This document shows positions 18,746 to 29,898 of a DNA stretch of 64,000 bases, piece after piece. Numbering within the stretch: position 1 is the stretch's first letter; each line of letters begins with the position of its first letter. Under the pieces are notes generated by a model. That model did no database searches, was not told the origin of the DNA, and saw only the letters and a list, made by a program, of their open reading frames with translations. The position numbers and the translations under genes were made by a program. The DNA comes from Rhodothermus sp. (lineage in GTDB: Bacteria; Bacteroidota; Rhodothermia; Rhodothermales; Rhodothermaceae), in the NCBI GenBank assembly GCA_030950375.1, contig JAUZRN010000002.1, positions 61,379-125,378 on the forward strand, read 5' to 3'.

Positions 18746-20098
18746 ATGCGTGTGGTAATCATTGGAGCGGGCGAGGTCGGGTTTGATGTAGCCCGTACGC
18801 TGTCGCTGGAGCAGCATGATGTCGTGGTGGTCGATACGAATCCGACCATACTGGAACAGGTTGCCCAGCGCCTGGACGTGCTTACCGTGTCGGGGAGTGG
18901 CACCTCTATCCATACGCTGGAGGCGGCCGGTATCCGTGAAGCCGACATGTTGATCGCTGTGACGGCCATTGACGAGGTGAACCTGATCGCCTGCATGATT
19001 GCCGATCGGTTGGGCGTGGAGACAACGGTAGCCCGGGTACGCTCCGACGTGCTGGGACGCGCCGAGTCGGTGCTGCAGGCCGGTGAACTGGGCATCGACC
19101 TGCTGATCCATCCTGAAGAAAGTACAGCAGCTGAGATTGTCCGCCTGATCCGTCGGGCCGGTGCCACCGATGTGCTCAACTTCTGCGACGGCCGCCTGCA
19201 GCTGGTTGGCATGCGGCTGGACCCCGAAGCGCCTGTCCTGGGACGATCACTTCGGGAGCTGGCCGCTGAACTGGCGCCTGTGCGGTTCCGGGTAATGGCC
19301 ATTGGTCGAGGTTTCCGCACCATTCTACCCCATGGCAACGAACGCTTGCAGCGTAATGATCAGATTTTTGTGCTGGCGCGTCCCGATGAGATCCCGGTAA
19401 TTGCCCGGACCCTGGGCAAACGGGAGGCGCCCATTCAGCGCATCATGATTCTGGGAGGCACGAAAGTTGGCGCGCATGTCGCCCGGCAATTCGGCGGTGA
19501 AAAGGGCCGTCAGATCAAGCTCATCGAGCCTGATCGTGAACAGGCCGAAAAGCTCGCAGGGGAACTGGAACATGTGCTGGTGCTGCATGGCGATGTCACA
19601 GACATTGACCTGCTGGTGGCCGAAGGACTGCGCGAGATGGATGCTTTTGTGGCCGTTACCGACGACGAAGAATCGAACCTGGTTACCTGTCTGATGGCCA
19701 AACATCTGGGCGTGCGTAAGACCGTAGCCCTGCTGTCGAAGACAGCCTATGTGCCTATCAGTCAGACGATCGGGTTGGATGCAGCGGTCAGCCAGAAGCT
19801 GGCCGTCTCACGTGAGATCCTGCGCTTTCTGCGAGGACGACACGTACTCAGTGTGGCCACCGTGTATGGGTTGAACGCCGAGATTCTGGAGATCGAAGCG
19901 AAGCCGTGGGCCCCCATCATACGCAAACCGCTCAAAGCATTGAAGCTTCCGCGAGGCGTGCTGATCGGAGCGCTATTGCGCAATGGTCAGGTAGAGATCG
20001 CCACAGGTGAGACGCAGATTCAGGCAGGTGATCGGGCGATTGTGTTCGTCGTGCCCGACCAATTGGCCGAGGTAGAGCGGCTGTTTGACAACCGTTGA
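18746..20098 (+). CDS. trkA: Trk potassium uptake regulatory subunit TrkA
   Basis: This 450-residue cytoplasmic gating ring protein is built as a duplication. The first RCK/TrkA-N domain starts with IIGAGEVGFDVARTL and is followed by a TrkA-C domain near residues 140-220. The second starts with ILGGTKVGAHVARQFG near 232, followed by a second TrkA-C domain. Both halves keep the Rossmann nucleotide-binding loop and an acidic residue at the end of strand 2 (VVVDTNP, KLIEPD). It binds NAD(H) and ATP and opens or closes TrkH. The gene lies 3 bp after the histidine kinase and 3 bp before trkH. Confidence 0.96.
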   Translation: MRVVIIGAGEVGFDVARTLSLEQHDVVVVDTNPTILEQVAQRLDVLTVSGSGTSIHTLEAAGIREADMLIAVTAIDEVNLIACMIADRLGVETTVARVRSDVLGRAESVLQAGELGIDLLIHPEESTAAEIVRLIRRAGATDVLNFCDGRLQLVGMRLDPEAPVLGRSLRELAAELAPVRFRVMAIGRGFRTILPHGNERLQRNDQIFVLARPDEIPVIARTLGKREAPIQRIMILGGTKVGAHVARQFGGEKGRQIKLIEPDREQAEKLAGELEHVLVLHGDVTDIDLLVAEGLREMDAFVAVTDDEESNLVTCLMAKHLGVRKTVALLSKTAYVPISQTIGLDAAVSQKLAVSREILRFLRGRHVLSVATVYGLNAEILEIEAKPWAPIIRKPLKALKLPRGVLIGALLRNGQVEIATGETQIQAGDRAIVFVVPDQLAEVERLFDNR

Positions 20099-20101
20099 AC
20101 C

Positions 20102-21586
20102 ATGGTACTGAATCTACGCGCACTGGCCACCACGCTGGGAGCTTTGCTGGGATTTCTGGCCGTTGCGCTATTGCTGCCGGCGGGGATTGCGCTGATCTAT
20201 GGAGAGGCAGCATGGGCTCCGTTTGTCCTTTCAGCCTTTCTGGCGGGAAGCACGGGGGGCATCCTCTGGATACTCGGTGGTTGTCGCCCACACGAACCAG
20301 GCCTTCGTGAGGGGTTTGCCATCGTCGCTCTGGCATGGCTGGTCCTTTCCCTTTTTGGCGCGCTTCCATTTGTACTGGGCGCAGTGCTGTCCTACACAGA
20401 CGCCTTTTTTGAAACCATGAGTGGCTTTACCACGACGGGAGCCACCATCCTGGGCGGAGAGCGCACGCCAACAATCGAGTCGTTGCCCCGTGCCTATTTG
20501 TTCTGGCGAAGTCTGGCACACTGGTTGGGGGGAATGGGAATTATTGTGCTGACGCTGGCCATTCTACCCATTCTGGGCGTTGGCGGGATGCAGCTCTTTA
20601 AAGCGGAAGTACCGGGTCCAACGACCGATAAGCTGACCCCGCGGGTGCGAGAGACAGCCCGCCGTCTGTGGCTGATTTATGTGGGCATTACCACTCTGGA
20701 GGTATTGCTCCTGCTACCCGTCATGGACTGGTTCGATGCCGTCAATCATGCCTTTGCTACGATGGCCACAGGAGGCTTTTCTACAAAAAGTGGCTCGGTA
20801 GGCCAGTTCGGATCTGCCTATGTAGAATGGGTCATTATCGTATTCATGTTGCTGGCCGGTGCCAACTTTGCGTTGCACTACCGCCTCCTGCACGGGCAAT
20901 GGCGGCCAGTGGTACAGGATACCGAGCTCCGTGTTTATCTGCTGATCGTTGTCGTTGCCACTGGATTGGTTACGCTGGGCATCTGGGCACCGCTGCAACC
21001 CGAGGGGACCTACCAGAGCTATTCAGCCCTGAGCGAGGCACTTCGGCATGGTGCGTTTCAGGTTGTTTCAATCATTACAACGACAGGTTTTGGTACGGCC
21101 GATTATGAACAGTGGTCACCGCTGGCAGTAGGCATACTGTTTCTGCTGTTTTTCGTAGGCGGCATGGCCGGTTCGACAGGGGGCGGTATTAAGGTCGTAC
21201 GCCATGTGCTCCTGTTCAAGAACTCCTTTCGGGAGCTGAAGCAGCTGGTGCATCCCCGAGCCATTGTGCCCGTTCGGCTGAACGGCCGTATGGTCAGCGA
21301 CGAGGTGGTGCGCAATGTACTGTCGTTTTTCGTACTGTACTTTGGTCTGTTAGCGCTGGGCACGCTGGCCCTGAGCGCGTTGGGAGTGGATCTGTTGAGC
21401 GCCTTTGGTGCCGCATTGTCCTGTCTGGGGAATATCGGGCCAGCGTTTGGCACCATGGGACCTGCCGAAAATTATGCGCACCTACCAGCACTGGCCAAGT
21501 GGGTGCTGGCATTGCTGATGATGATCGGGCGACTGGAGATCTTCACGGTGCTGATCCTGGTAACGCGCGCTTTCTGGCAGCATTGA
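20102..21586 (+). CDS. trkH: Trk potassium uptake membrane channel TrkH
   Basis: This 494-residue integral membrane protein has about ten hydrophobic helices. All four pore loops are visible: SGFTTTGAT, ATGGFSTKSGS, TTTGFGTADY and SCLGNIGPAFG, each with the Gly that lines the K+ filter. GGMAGSTGGGIKVVR marks the conserved intramembrane hinge region of the family. It forms the K+ pathway regulated by the upstream TrkA. It is the last gene of the run that begins at 9849. The following 264 bp are unusually AT-rich, with no classic terminator. Confidence 0.96.
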   Translation: MVLNLRALATTLGALLGFLAVALLLPAGIALIYGEAAWAPFVLSAFLAGSTGGILWILGGCRPHEPGLREGFAIVALAWLVLSLFGALPFVLGAVLSYTDAFFETMSGFTTTGATILGGERTPTIESLPRAYLFWRSLAHWLGGMGIIVLTLAILPILGVGGMQLFKAEVPGPTTDKLTPRVRETARRLWLIYVGITTLEVLLLLPVMDWFDAVNHAFATMATGGFSTKSGSVGQFGSAYVEWVIIVFMLLAGANFALHYRLLHGQWRPVVQDTELRVYLLIVVVATGLVTLGIWAPLQPEGTYQSYSALSEALRHGAFQVVSIITTTGFGTADYEQWSPLAVGILFLLFFVGGMAGSTGGGIKVVRHVLLFKNSFRELKQLVHPRAIVPVRLNGRMVSDEVVRNVLSFFVLYFGLLALGTLALSALGVDLLSAFGAALSCLGNIGPAFGTMGPAENYAHLPALAKWVLALLMMIGRLEIFTVLILVTRAFWQH

Positions 21587-21787
21587 GTTTTTTCTTTGTG
21601 AAGAATAATAGAAGAAATGAATATCTTCGTTTCGAAGACAATCTTTGCAAACTGCCTTTGTTTTAATATGGAAGCGCATCCATATTCAAAAGAAAAGAAG
21701 TATATATTTGATATTTTCTTAAACATTTAATAAGGAAGCGCTACCGATCCTGTGAAGACGGGCATATCTGAGGCGTTGGCGCGAAGG
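21587..21787. other. AT-rich gene-free stretch with small inverted repeats
   Basis: The first 150 bp (21590-21740) are strikingly AT-rich in an otherwise GC-rich window. They contain TCTTCG-TTT-CGAAGA near 21624 and ATATGGA-AGCGCA-TCCATAT (21666-21685). A T-run follows the trkH stop. TATATTTG at 21703-21710 matches the Bacteroidetes -7 consensus TAnnTTTG but lacks a partner at the right distance. No convincing gene is seen. It could be a terminator and promoter region or UP-like DNA serving the ilv operon. Confidence 0.5.
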
Positions 21788-21816
21788 TTGACAGACGGGC
21801 ATTTTGCGTGTTAATT
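21788..21816 (+). promoter_or_regulatory. Candidate promoter of the ilv-leu operon
   Basis: TTGACA (21788-21793) matches the -35 consensus exactly. After 17 bp comes TTAATT (21811-21816), a weak -10. A start near 21823 would place the leader peptide start about 28 nt downstream. The call rests only on spacing and match. Confidence 0.4.
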
Positions 21817-21850
21817 AGGGCGCACGTTACACGCAGGAGGACACTGTTGT

Positions 21851-22048
21851 ATGTTGCCCAGACGACGCCACCAGGTCGAAGCGATGCGAAGCCGTGGTAC
21901 GGTAGCCGCGGAGGTGGCGTCGTGGACCCATCCCGTTGAGCAAGGGATGACCGCGTGGGTACAGCAGGCGATCCGGTGGAGCGGCCTTCGACTTCGGCTG
22001 CTGCTCCTTCTTAGCCTGTTCGTACTCCTTCTTAGCCTTATTGGCTAA
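21851..22048 (+). CDS. Leucine-rich leader peptide of the ilv-leu operon
   Basis: A 65-residue frame begins at an ATG with a strong AGGAGGA site 10 nt upstream. Its last 21 residues hold twelve leucines plus one valine and one isoleucine (LRLRLLLLLSLF, then VLLLSLIG, then TAA at 22046-22048). The Leu codons include CTT, CTC and CTG. A 14-nt segment, CTCCTTCTTAGCCT, is repeated at 22004-22017 and 22025-22038. Position (138 bp before ilvB), regulatory-codon content and the alternative stems just downstream are what is expected of a ribosome-sensing leader controlling branched-chain amino acid genes. At 65 residues it is longer than enterobacterial leaders. It may alternatively be a small hydrophobic membrane peptide. 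Confidence 0.65.
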   Translation: MLPRRRHQVEAMRSRGTVAAEVASWTHPVEQGMTAWVQQAIRWSGLRLRLLLLLSLFVLLLSLIG

Positions 22049-22172
22049 AGCGTACGGCGGTCAATCCCTTGGCACTTCACAGGCGCGACGGTTCGAGGAG
22101 GCTAAAGGCCGGGGGATTGACCCCGGAGCCAGAAGCCAAAGCAAACCAACCATAACCGTCATACCGTCCAAG
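22004..22172 (+). promoter_or_regulatory. Attenuator-like alternative RNA stems in the ilvB leader
   Basis: Three stems can be drawn. Stem C is TTAGCC (22032-22037) with GGCTAA (22043-22048), overlapping the leader stop. Stem A is GGTCAATCCC (22059-22068) with GGGATTGACC (22113-22122), 10 perfect pairs. Stem B is CCGGGG (22109-22114) with CCCCGG (22121-22126), loop 6 nt. A and B share bases and cannot coexist. A ribosome at the stop codon would cover the 5' half of A and allow B; a ribosome stalled in the Leu run would leave A free. No U-tract follows B; instead 22131-22174 is C-rich and G-poor (16 C, 6 G), like a Rho-utilisation site. AGGCTAA (22099-22105) can also pair with either TTAGCCT of the leader. 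Confidence 0.6.
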
Positions 22173-22186
22173 CCTGTGAGGTAGCC

Positions 22187-23980
22187 ATGCGTACCGACAC
22201 GATTCCACTGATCCGTGCTGCTTATCCCGCGCTGAAAGCCGAGGACTCGTCTGCACGAGCAACGGCCAAACCGGTAACGGGGGCAGAGATTTTTGTCCGA
22301 GCGCTGGAAGCGGAAGGCGTCGAAGTGGTGTTTGGACATCCGGGGGGCGCTGTAATTCACATCTACGATGAAATCGCTCGTCTCAAGCCGCGTTTTCAGC
22401 ACATTCTTGTGCGGCACGAGCAGGGAGGGACGCACATGGCCGAAGGCTATGCCAAGGCCACGGGACGTGTCGGTACGGTACTGGTCACCAGCGGACCGGG
22501 AGCCACCAACACGGTAACGGGGATTGCTGACGCCTACATGGATTCGGTCCCCCTCGTGGTATTTACCGGCCAGGTGCCCACCAGGTTGATCGGTAACGAT
22601 GCCTTTCAGGAGACCGACACGATTGGCATTACGCGCTCCATCACGAAACATAGTTTTCTGGTGCGCGACGTGCGTGATCTGGCCTGGACGATCAAGGCCG
22701 CCTATCATATTGCGCGTACAGGACGTCCGGGACCGGTCGTGGTCGATCTTCCCAAAGATGTGCTGCTGTCCAGAGCGCCGTTTGCCTACCCGGAGGAGGT
22801 ACACCTGCGGGGCTATAAGCTGCCGGGCCCGCCGGATCCGGAGCGCATCCGGGAAGCGGCAGAAATGATAGCCGCTTCCCGGCGTCCACTGCTTTACGTA
22901 GGTGGAGGAACAATCAATGCGAATGCTGCCGAACTGCTAACTCGGCTGGCACGCAAGGCACGTATTCCGGTCACCACCACGTTACATGGACTGGGAGCCT
23001 TTCCCGAAGACGATCCGCTTTCGCTGGGCATGCTGGGCATGCACGGCACCTGGTATGCCAATCAGGCTGTGCAACATGCCGACCTGATCATTGCAGTAGG
23101 TGCGCGATTCGACGATCGGGTAACCGGGCGGATTGATTCCTGGGCGCCGTACGCGAAAGTCATTCACATCGACATCGATCCCTCCTGCATCTCGAAAAAC
23201 GTCCCGGCCGACTGTGCGATCGTAGGCGACGTGCGGGTGGTGCTGGAGCAGCTACTGCCCCTGGTGGCTCCCAAGGACACAAAGGAATGGCTGGCAAAGA
23301 TTGAGCAGTGGCGTGCCGAGTGTCCACTCACCTATGAGACGCAAGATGGCAAACTTCGGGCGCAGTACGTCATTGAGCGCATTCGAGCCAAAACGGGTGG
23401 GCATGCCGTGGTTGTGTCGGATGTGGGCCAGCACCAGATGTGGACGGCGCAGTACTTCCGTTTTCTGCATCCGCGTACGCATATCACGTCGGGCGGGCTG
23501 GGCACCATGGGGTTTGCCCTGCCTGCTGCCATTGGCGCGGCTTTCGGGTTACGCGGACGCAGCGACTGGCCGATCGTCTGCATCAGTGGAGATGGAGGCT
23601 TCGTGATGAATGCGCAGGAGCTGGGCGTGGCGGCTGCTCATCGGTTGCCCATCAAAGTGGCCATCATTAACAACAACTTCCTGGGGATGGTCCGACAGTG
23701 GCAGGAGCTGTTCCATGAGCATCGGTTCAGTCACACGGATCTGTCCGATACGAACCCGGACTTTGTCGAACTGGCAGAAGCCTTCCACTGTGTGGGCCTG
23801 CAGGCCACCCGTCCTGAAGAAGTCGATGCCGTGTTGGAGGAGGCCTGGAAGGTGAACGACCGCCCTGTAGTGATAGACTTTCAGGTGGTAAAAGAGGAAA
23901 TGGTCTTTCCCATGGTCCCGGCAGGTGCCTCGACCAGCGAAATGATTACCAAGCGTCTTACCCCTAACGCTTTTGTTTGA
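22187..23980 (+). CDS. ilvB: Acetolactate synthase, catalytic subunit
   Basis: This 597-residue thiamine-diphosphate enzyme condenses two pyruvates to acetolactate, or pyruvate with 2-oxobutyrate, starting valine, leucine and isoleucine synthesis. GHPGGAVIHIYDE and RHEQGGTHMAEGYA carry the catalytic Glu region. GDGGFVMNAQEL...NNNFLGMVRQWQ is the ThDP/Mg motif. QVPTRLIGNDAFQETD and the FAD-region GARFDDRVTGR are typical of anabolic AHAS. The start at 22187 has a GAGGT site 5 nt upstream. About 25 N-terminal residues precede the conserved core. It overlaps the region encoding the ilvN start by none if ilvN begins at 23988. It is the first enzyme gene of the operon. Confidence 0.96.
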   Translation: MRTDTIPLIRAAYPALKAEDSSARATAKPVTGAEIFVRALEAEGVEVVFGHPGGAVIHIYDEIARLKPRFQHILVRHEQGGTHMAEGYAKATGRVGTVLVTSGPGATNTVTGIADAYMDSVPLVVFTGQVPTRLIGNDAFQETDTIGITRSITKHSFLVRDVRDLAWTIKAAYHIARTGRPGPVVVDLPKDVLLSRAPFAYPEEVHLRGYKLPGPPDPERIREAAEMIAASRRPLLYVGGGTINANAAELLTRLARKARIPVTTTLHGLGAFPEDDPLSLGMLGMHGTWYANQAVQHADLIIAVGARFDDRVTGRIDSWAPYAKVIHIDIDPSCISKNVPADCAIVGDVRVVLEQLLPLVAPKDTKEWLAKIEQWRAECPLTYETQDGKLRAQYVIERIRAKTGGHAVVVSDVGQHQMWTAQYFRFLHPRTHITSGGLGTMGFALPAAIGAAFGLRGRSDWPIVCISGDGGFVMNAQELGVAAAHRLPIKVAIINNNFLGMVRQWQELFHEHRFSHTDLSDTNPDFVELAEAFHCVGLQATRPEEVDAVLEEAWKVNDRPVVIDFQVVKEEMVFPMVPAGASTSEMITKRLTPNAFV

Positions 23981-23987
23981 AAGCGCC

Positions 23988-26733
<2,746 letters not shown>

Positions 26734-26784
26734 ATCAAACCAGCGCAAGACGTATGGATGACGGCGTTGGCGCAGTACACGTGA

Positions 26785-26918
26785 ACAGGGAGGGACGGCG
26801 ACTTAGCGGGCGCCCGGCCACGAAGTAGGCCGGACGACCAGAGGCCGCGGGTCGTCGGTCGGCCGGGCGCGCTGCGCAGGTAGAGCGGCCTCAAGCCTCT
26901 TTCCGTCCCTAACCCTGT
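26785..26918 (+). ncRNA. Structured intercistronic RNA element with pseudoknot potential before leuA
   Basis: In the 192-bp gap between leuB and leuA nearly every segment pairs. A closing stem joins ACAGGG-AGGGACGG (26785-26798) to CCGTCCCT-AA-CCCTGT (26903-26918), with only the AA bulged. Inside, GCGCCCGGCC (26810-26819) pairs with GGCCGGGCGC (26861-26870). Within that, GACGACC (26833-26839) pairs with GGTCGTC (26850-26856), leaving a 10-nt loop. Eight loop bases GAGGCCGC (26841-26848) are perfectly complementary to GCGGCCTC (26885-26892), which would form a pseudoknot. The closing stem ends 7 nt before the leuA ATG and no Shine-Dalgarno is seen there. No known riboswitch class is recognised. 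A cis-regulatory or processing role is inference. Confidence 0.6.
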
Positions 26919-26925
26919 AAATGCC

Positions 26926-28539
26926 ATGAGTGAGCGCATCATCATCTTCGACACCACCCTGCGTGATGGCGAGCAAGCGCCGGGCGCTTCCATGACCATC
27001 GACGAAAAGCTACGCATTGCGCATCAACTGGCCCGGCTGCACGTAGACGTTATGGAAGCCGGTTTTCCGATTTCATCACCGGCCCAGTTTGAGGCTGTTC
27101 AGCGCATCGCCGCCGAGGTAGAAGGTCCGATCATCTGTGCACTGGCACGTACGCGTGAAGAGGACATCCAGGCAGCAGGCGAGGCGCTAAAGCCTGGCAA
27201 GCGCACGCGAATCCATACGTTCATTGCCACCAGCGACATTCACATTGATGCCAAGTTTGGCGATGTGCGCTATGGACGCACGTTGTCCGAAAAGCGGCAG
27301 ACCATTCTGCGTCTGACCGAAGAAGCCGTGCGGCTGGCCCGCACGTTTACCGAAGATGTGGAGTTCAGTGCCGAAGACGCCGGGCGCACCGACGTGGGCT
27401 ATCTGGCAGAAGTGGTGCAGGTGGCTATTGAAGCCGGCGCTACAACCATCAACCTGCCAGATACAACGGGCTACTGCGTGCCGGACGAGTACGCAACAAT
27501 GTTTCGTGAGGTAATCCGTCGGGTGCAGCCGCCTGCCCACATCGTCTTTTCAGCACATTGCCACGACGATCTGGGGTTAGCCGTAGCCAATTCGTTGGCA
27601 GCGGTGCAGGCTGGCGTGCGGCAGATCGAGTGTACGATTAATGGAATCGGAGAACGGGCCGGTAATGCAGCGCTTGAAGAAGTGGTTATGGCGCTGAAAG
27701 TGCGCAGCGACCGCTTTGGCCGGCCTCAGATCAACATTGTAACGCAGTATCTGATGGAAACCAGCCGCATGGTGTCGCTGGCAACCGGCTTTCCGGTGCC
27801 ACCCAACAAAGCCATTGTTGGGCGTAATGCCTTCAGCCATGAGGCGGGCATCCATCAGCACGGCGTTCTGCGCCGGCGTGATACCTACGAGATTATGCGG
27901 GCGGAGGATGTCGGTCAACAACCCGAGCAAATTCGACTGGGACGCCATTCAGGACGGCATGGACTCTTTAGCCGCCTGGCTAAACTGGGCATTGAATTGC
28001 CCGAAGCACGCAAAGAAGAGATCTACCGACGTTTTCTGGCGCTGGCCGACTTGAAGAAGGAAGTCTTTGACGAAGATCTGCGTCGTCTGGTTGAAACACA
28101 ACCTGCTGAAGATGAAACGACGCCCTATCGACTCGTTGCACTTCATGTGGCTACGGGGACCCATCGGGCACCTGAAGCTGAAGTGCAGCTTTACCACCAG
28201 GCAACCGGCACGCTTCGGAGTGAACGAGCAACTGGTGACGGTCCGGTGAACGCCATCTACAAAGCCATCGACCGGGCTGTGGGTGCAGCGCACGAGCTGA
28301 TCAGTTACGAACTGCGCTCAGTTACCGAAGGCGCCGATGCAGTAGGCGAAGTGACCGTGGTCATAGCGTTCAGCGGCACCCGCTTCAAAGGGGTAGCACG
28401 GCATACCGATGTGCTGCACGCTTCGGCCAACGCGTATCTGGATGCCATCAACCAACTGGAACTGTTTCGTGCCGACCGGGAGAGCGTTTCGTTCGTCCGT
28501 TCCGGCATTATGCAATCGTTTGGCGATGCTGCTGCCTGA
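26926..28539 (+). CDS. leuA: 2-Isopropylmalate synthase
   Basis: This 537-residue enzyme condenses 2-oxoisovalerate with acetyl-CoA, the first step of leucine synthesis. The DRE-TIM barrel starts with FDTTLRDGEQAPGASM, and HCHDDLGLAVANSLAAVQAG carries metal-binding His residues; GIGERAGNAALEEVVMAL follows. GIHQHGVL and the C-terminal leucine-binding regulatory domain (from about residue 395) are present. The DGEQAPG form distinguishes it from the DGTQGE of the citramalate synthase at the operon end. The ATG at 26926 has no clear ribosome binding site and sits 7 nt after the structured element, so its translation may be controlled by that RNA. Confidence 0.94.
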   Translation: MSERIIIFDTTLRDGEQAPGASMTIDEKLRIAHQLARLHVDVMEAGFPISSPAQFEAVQRIAAEVEGPIICALARTREEDIQAAGEALKPGKRTRIHTFIATSDIHIDAKFGDVRYGRTLSEKRQTILRLTEEAVRLARTFTEDVEFSAEDAGRTDVGYLAEVVQVAIEAGATTINLPDTTGYCVPDEYATMFREVIRRVQPPAHIVFSAHCHDDLGLAVANSLAAVQAGVRQIECTINGIGERAGNAALEEVVMALKVRSDRFGRPQINIVTQYLMETSRMVSLATGFPVPPNKAIVGRNAFSHEAGIHQHGVLRRRDTYEIMRAEDVGQQPEQIRLGRHSGRHGLFSRLAKLGIELPEARKEEIYRRFLALADLKKEVFDEDLRRLVETQPAEDETTPYRLVALHVATGTHRAPEAEVQLYHQATGTLRSERATGDGPVNAIYKAIDRAVGAAHELISYELRSVTEGADAVGEVTVVIAFSGTRFKGVARHTDVLHASANAYLDAINQLELFRADRESVSFVRSGIMQSFGDAAA

Positions 28540-28554
28540 AGCTAAAGCGCTGAA

Positions 28555-29859
28555 ATGCCTATGGGTATGACCATCACCGAAAAAATCCTGGCCCGCCATG
28601 CCGGGCGCGATCGCGTCGCACCGGGCGAGAACATCTGGATCAACGTCGACATCCTGATGACGCACGACGTGTGTGGTCCCCCTACGATTGAAATTTTTAA
28701 GCGGGAATTTGGACCGCATGCGCGCGTGTGGGATCGGGAGAAGGTGGTCATTTTGCCGGATCACTATATCTTTACGTCAGATCCGCACGCGCGACGCAAT
28801 ATTGAAATTTTACGCGAATTTGCGCGGGAACAGGAGCTGCCCTACTACTATGATGTAGGCACGGCCCGCTACAAGGGGGTCTGTCATGTAGCCCTGGCCG
28901 AAGAAGGTTTCAACCGGCCGGGTATTGTACTGATCGGAACCGATAGTCATACGTGCACTTCGGGAGCTTTCGGCCTCTTCTCGACAGGGGTGGGCAACAC
29001 GGACGCGGCTTTCATCATGGGCACCGGCAAGATCTGGGTCAAGGTGCCCGAAACCATGCGTTTCGTCTTTGAAGGCAGCCTGCCCCCTTACCTGATGGCC
29101 AAAGATCTCATCCTGACCATTATCGGCGACATCGGGATCGATGGGGCCACGTACCGGGCCATGGAGTTCGACGGCGAGGCCGTCTATGACCTGTCGATTG
29201 AGGAACGCATGACGTTGACGAACATGGCGATCGAAGCAGGAGGCAAGAGCGGCATCATTGCGCCCGACGAAAAGACCATTGCATATGTGCGGGAACGCAC
29301 AGATGCACCTTTTGAGGTCTTCCATAGCGATCCCGATGCCCGCTATCACTCAGAATACGTCTATGACGTCTCCAGGCTGGAGCCGGTTGTGGCCAAACCC
29401 CATCGGCCCGATAATCGGGCAACCGTTACGGAAGTGGCCGGCACAAAGCTCGACCGTGCCTACATCGGTAGTTGTACGGGAGGCAAGCTGGAAGATTTCA
29501 TTGCAGCCGCTCGCATCCTGAAGGGGCAGGAGGTGCGGATCGATACCTATGTGGTCCCTGCTTCCACTTACGTAGCGCAGCAACTGCATCGCTACAGGAT
29601 AGACGGCCTTTCGCTCTACGACATCTTCGTGCAGGCGGGTTGCAAGATAGGTCATGCCAGTTGTGGTGCATGCCTTGGGGGACCGCCGGATACGTTCGGC
29701 CGCACGCATGGCACAGAGGTGGTCATTTCAACCACAAACCGCAACTTCCCGGGCCGCATGGGCTCCAAACAGGCATCCATTTACCTGGCTTCGCCTCTGA
29801 CCGTGGCTGCTTCGGCCCTGGCGGGCGTCATCACTGACCCGCGCGAAGTCCTGGTATAG
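28555..29859 (+). CDS. leuC: 3-Isopropylmalate dehydratase, large subunit
   Basis: This 434-residue aconitase-family subunit, with LeuD, isomerises 2- to 3-isopropylmalate (and probably citramalate to 3-methylmalate). The iron-sulfur cluster ligands are visible as YIGSCTGGKLEDF and GHASCGACLGG, the second containing the CxxC pair. GTDSHTCTSGAFG and the N-terminal TITEKILARHAG are typical. Its length is that of the shorter HacA/LeuC2-like group, not the 466-residue enterobacterial LeuC. Three ATG codons (28555, 28561, 28567) lie in frame; the first is used here. It lies 15 bp after leuA. Confidence 0.94.
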   Translation: MPMGMTITEKILARHAGRDRVAPGENIWINVDILMTHDVCGPPTIEIFKREFGPHARVWDREKVVILPDHYIFTSDPHARRNIEILREFAREQELPYYYDVGTARYKGVCHVALAEEGFNRPGIVLIGTDSHTCTSGAFGLFSTGVGNTDAAFIMGTGKIWVKVPETMRFVFEGSLPPYLMAKDLILTIIGDIGIDGATYRAMEFDGEAVYDLSIEERMTLTNMAIEAGGKSGIIAPDEKTIAYVRERTDAPFEVFHSDPDARYHSEYVYDVSRLEPVVAKPHRPDNRATVTEVAGTKLDRAYIGSCTGGKLEDFIAAARILKGQEVRIDTYVVPASTYVAQQLHRYRIDGLSLYDIFVQAGCKIGHASCGACLGGPPDTFGRTHGTEVVISTTNRNFPGRMGSKQASIYLASPLTVAASALAGVITDPREVLV

Positions 29860-29898
29860 GCTGTCAAACACAGGGAAGGGCAACGTTCAGCTTGGGCT

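Noticed and set aside
21472..21726. 84-codon minus-strand frame over the trkH end and AT-rich island
   Set aside because: Mostly antisense to trkH, Lys/Ile/Ser-rich from the AT-rich DNA, with no ribosome binding site.
26754..26828. 24-codon frame starting inside the leuB-leuA gap, considered as a leader peptide
   Set aside because: It has no clear ribosome binding site and no run of Leu, Val or Ile codons; the RNA pairing explains the region better.
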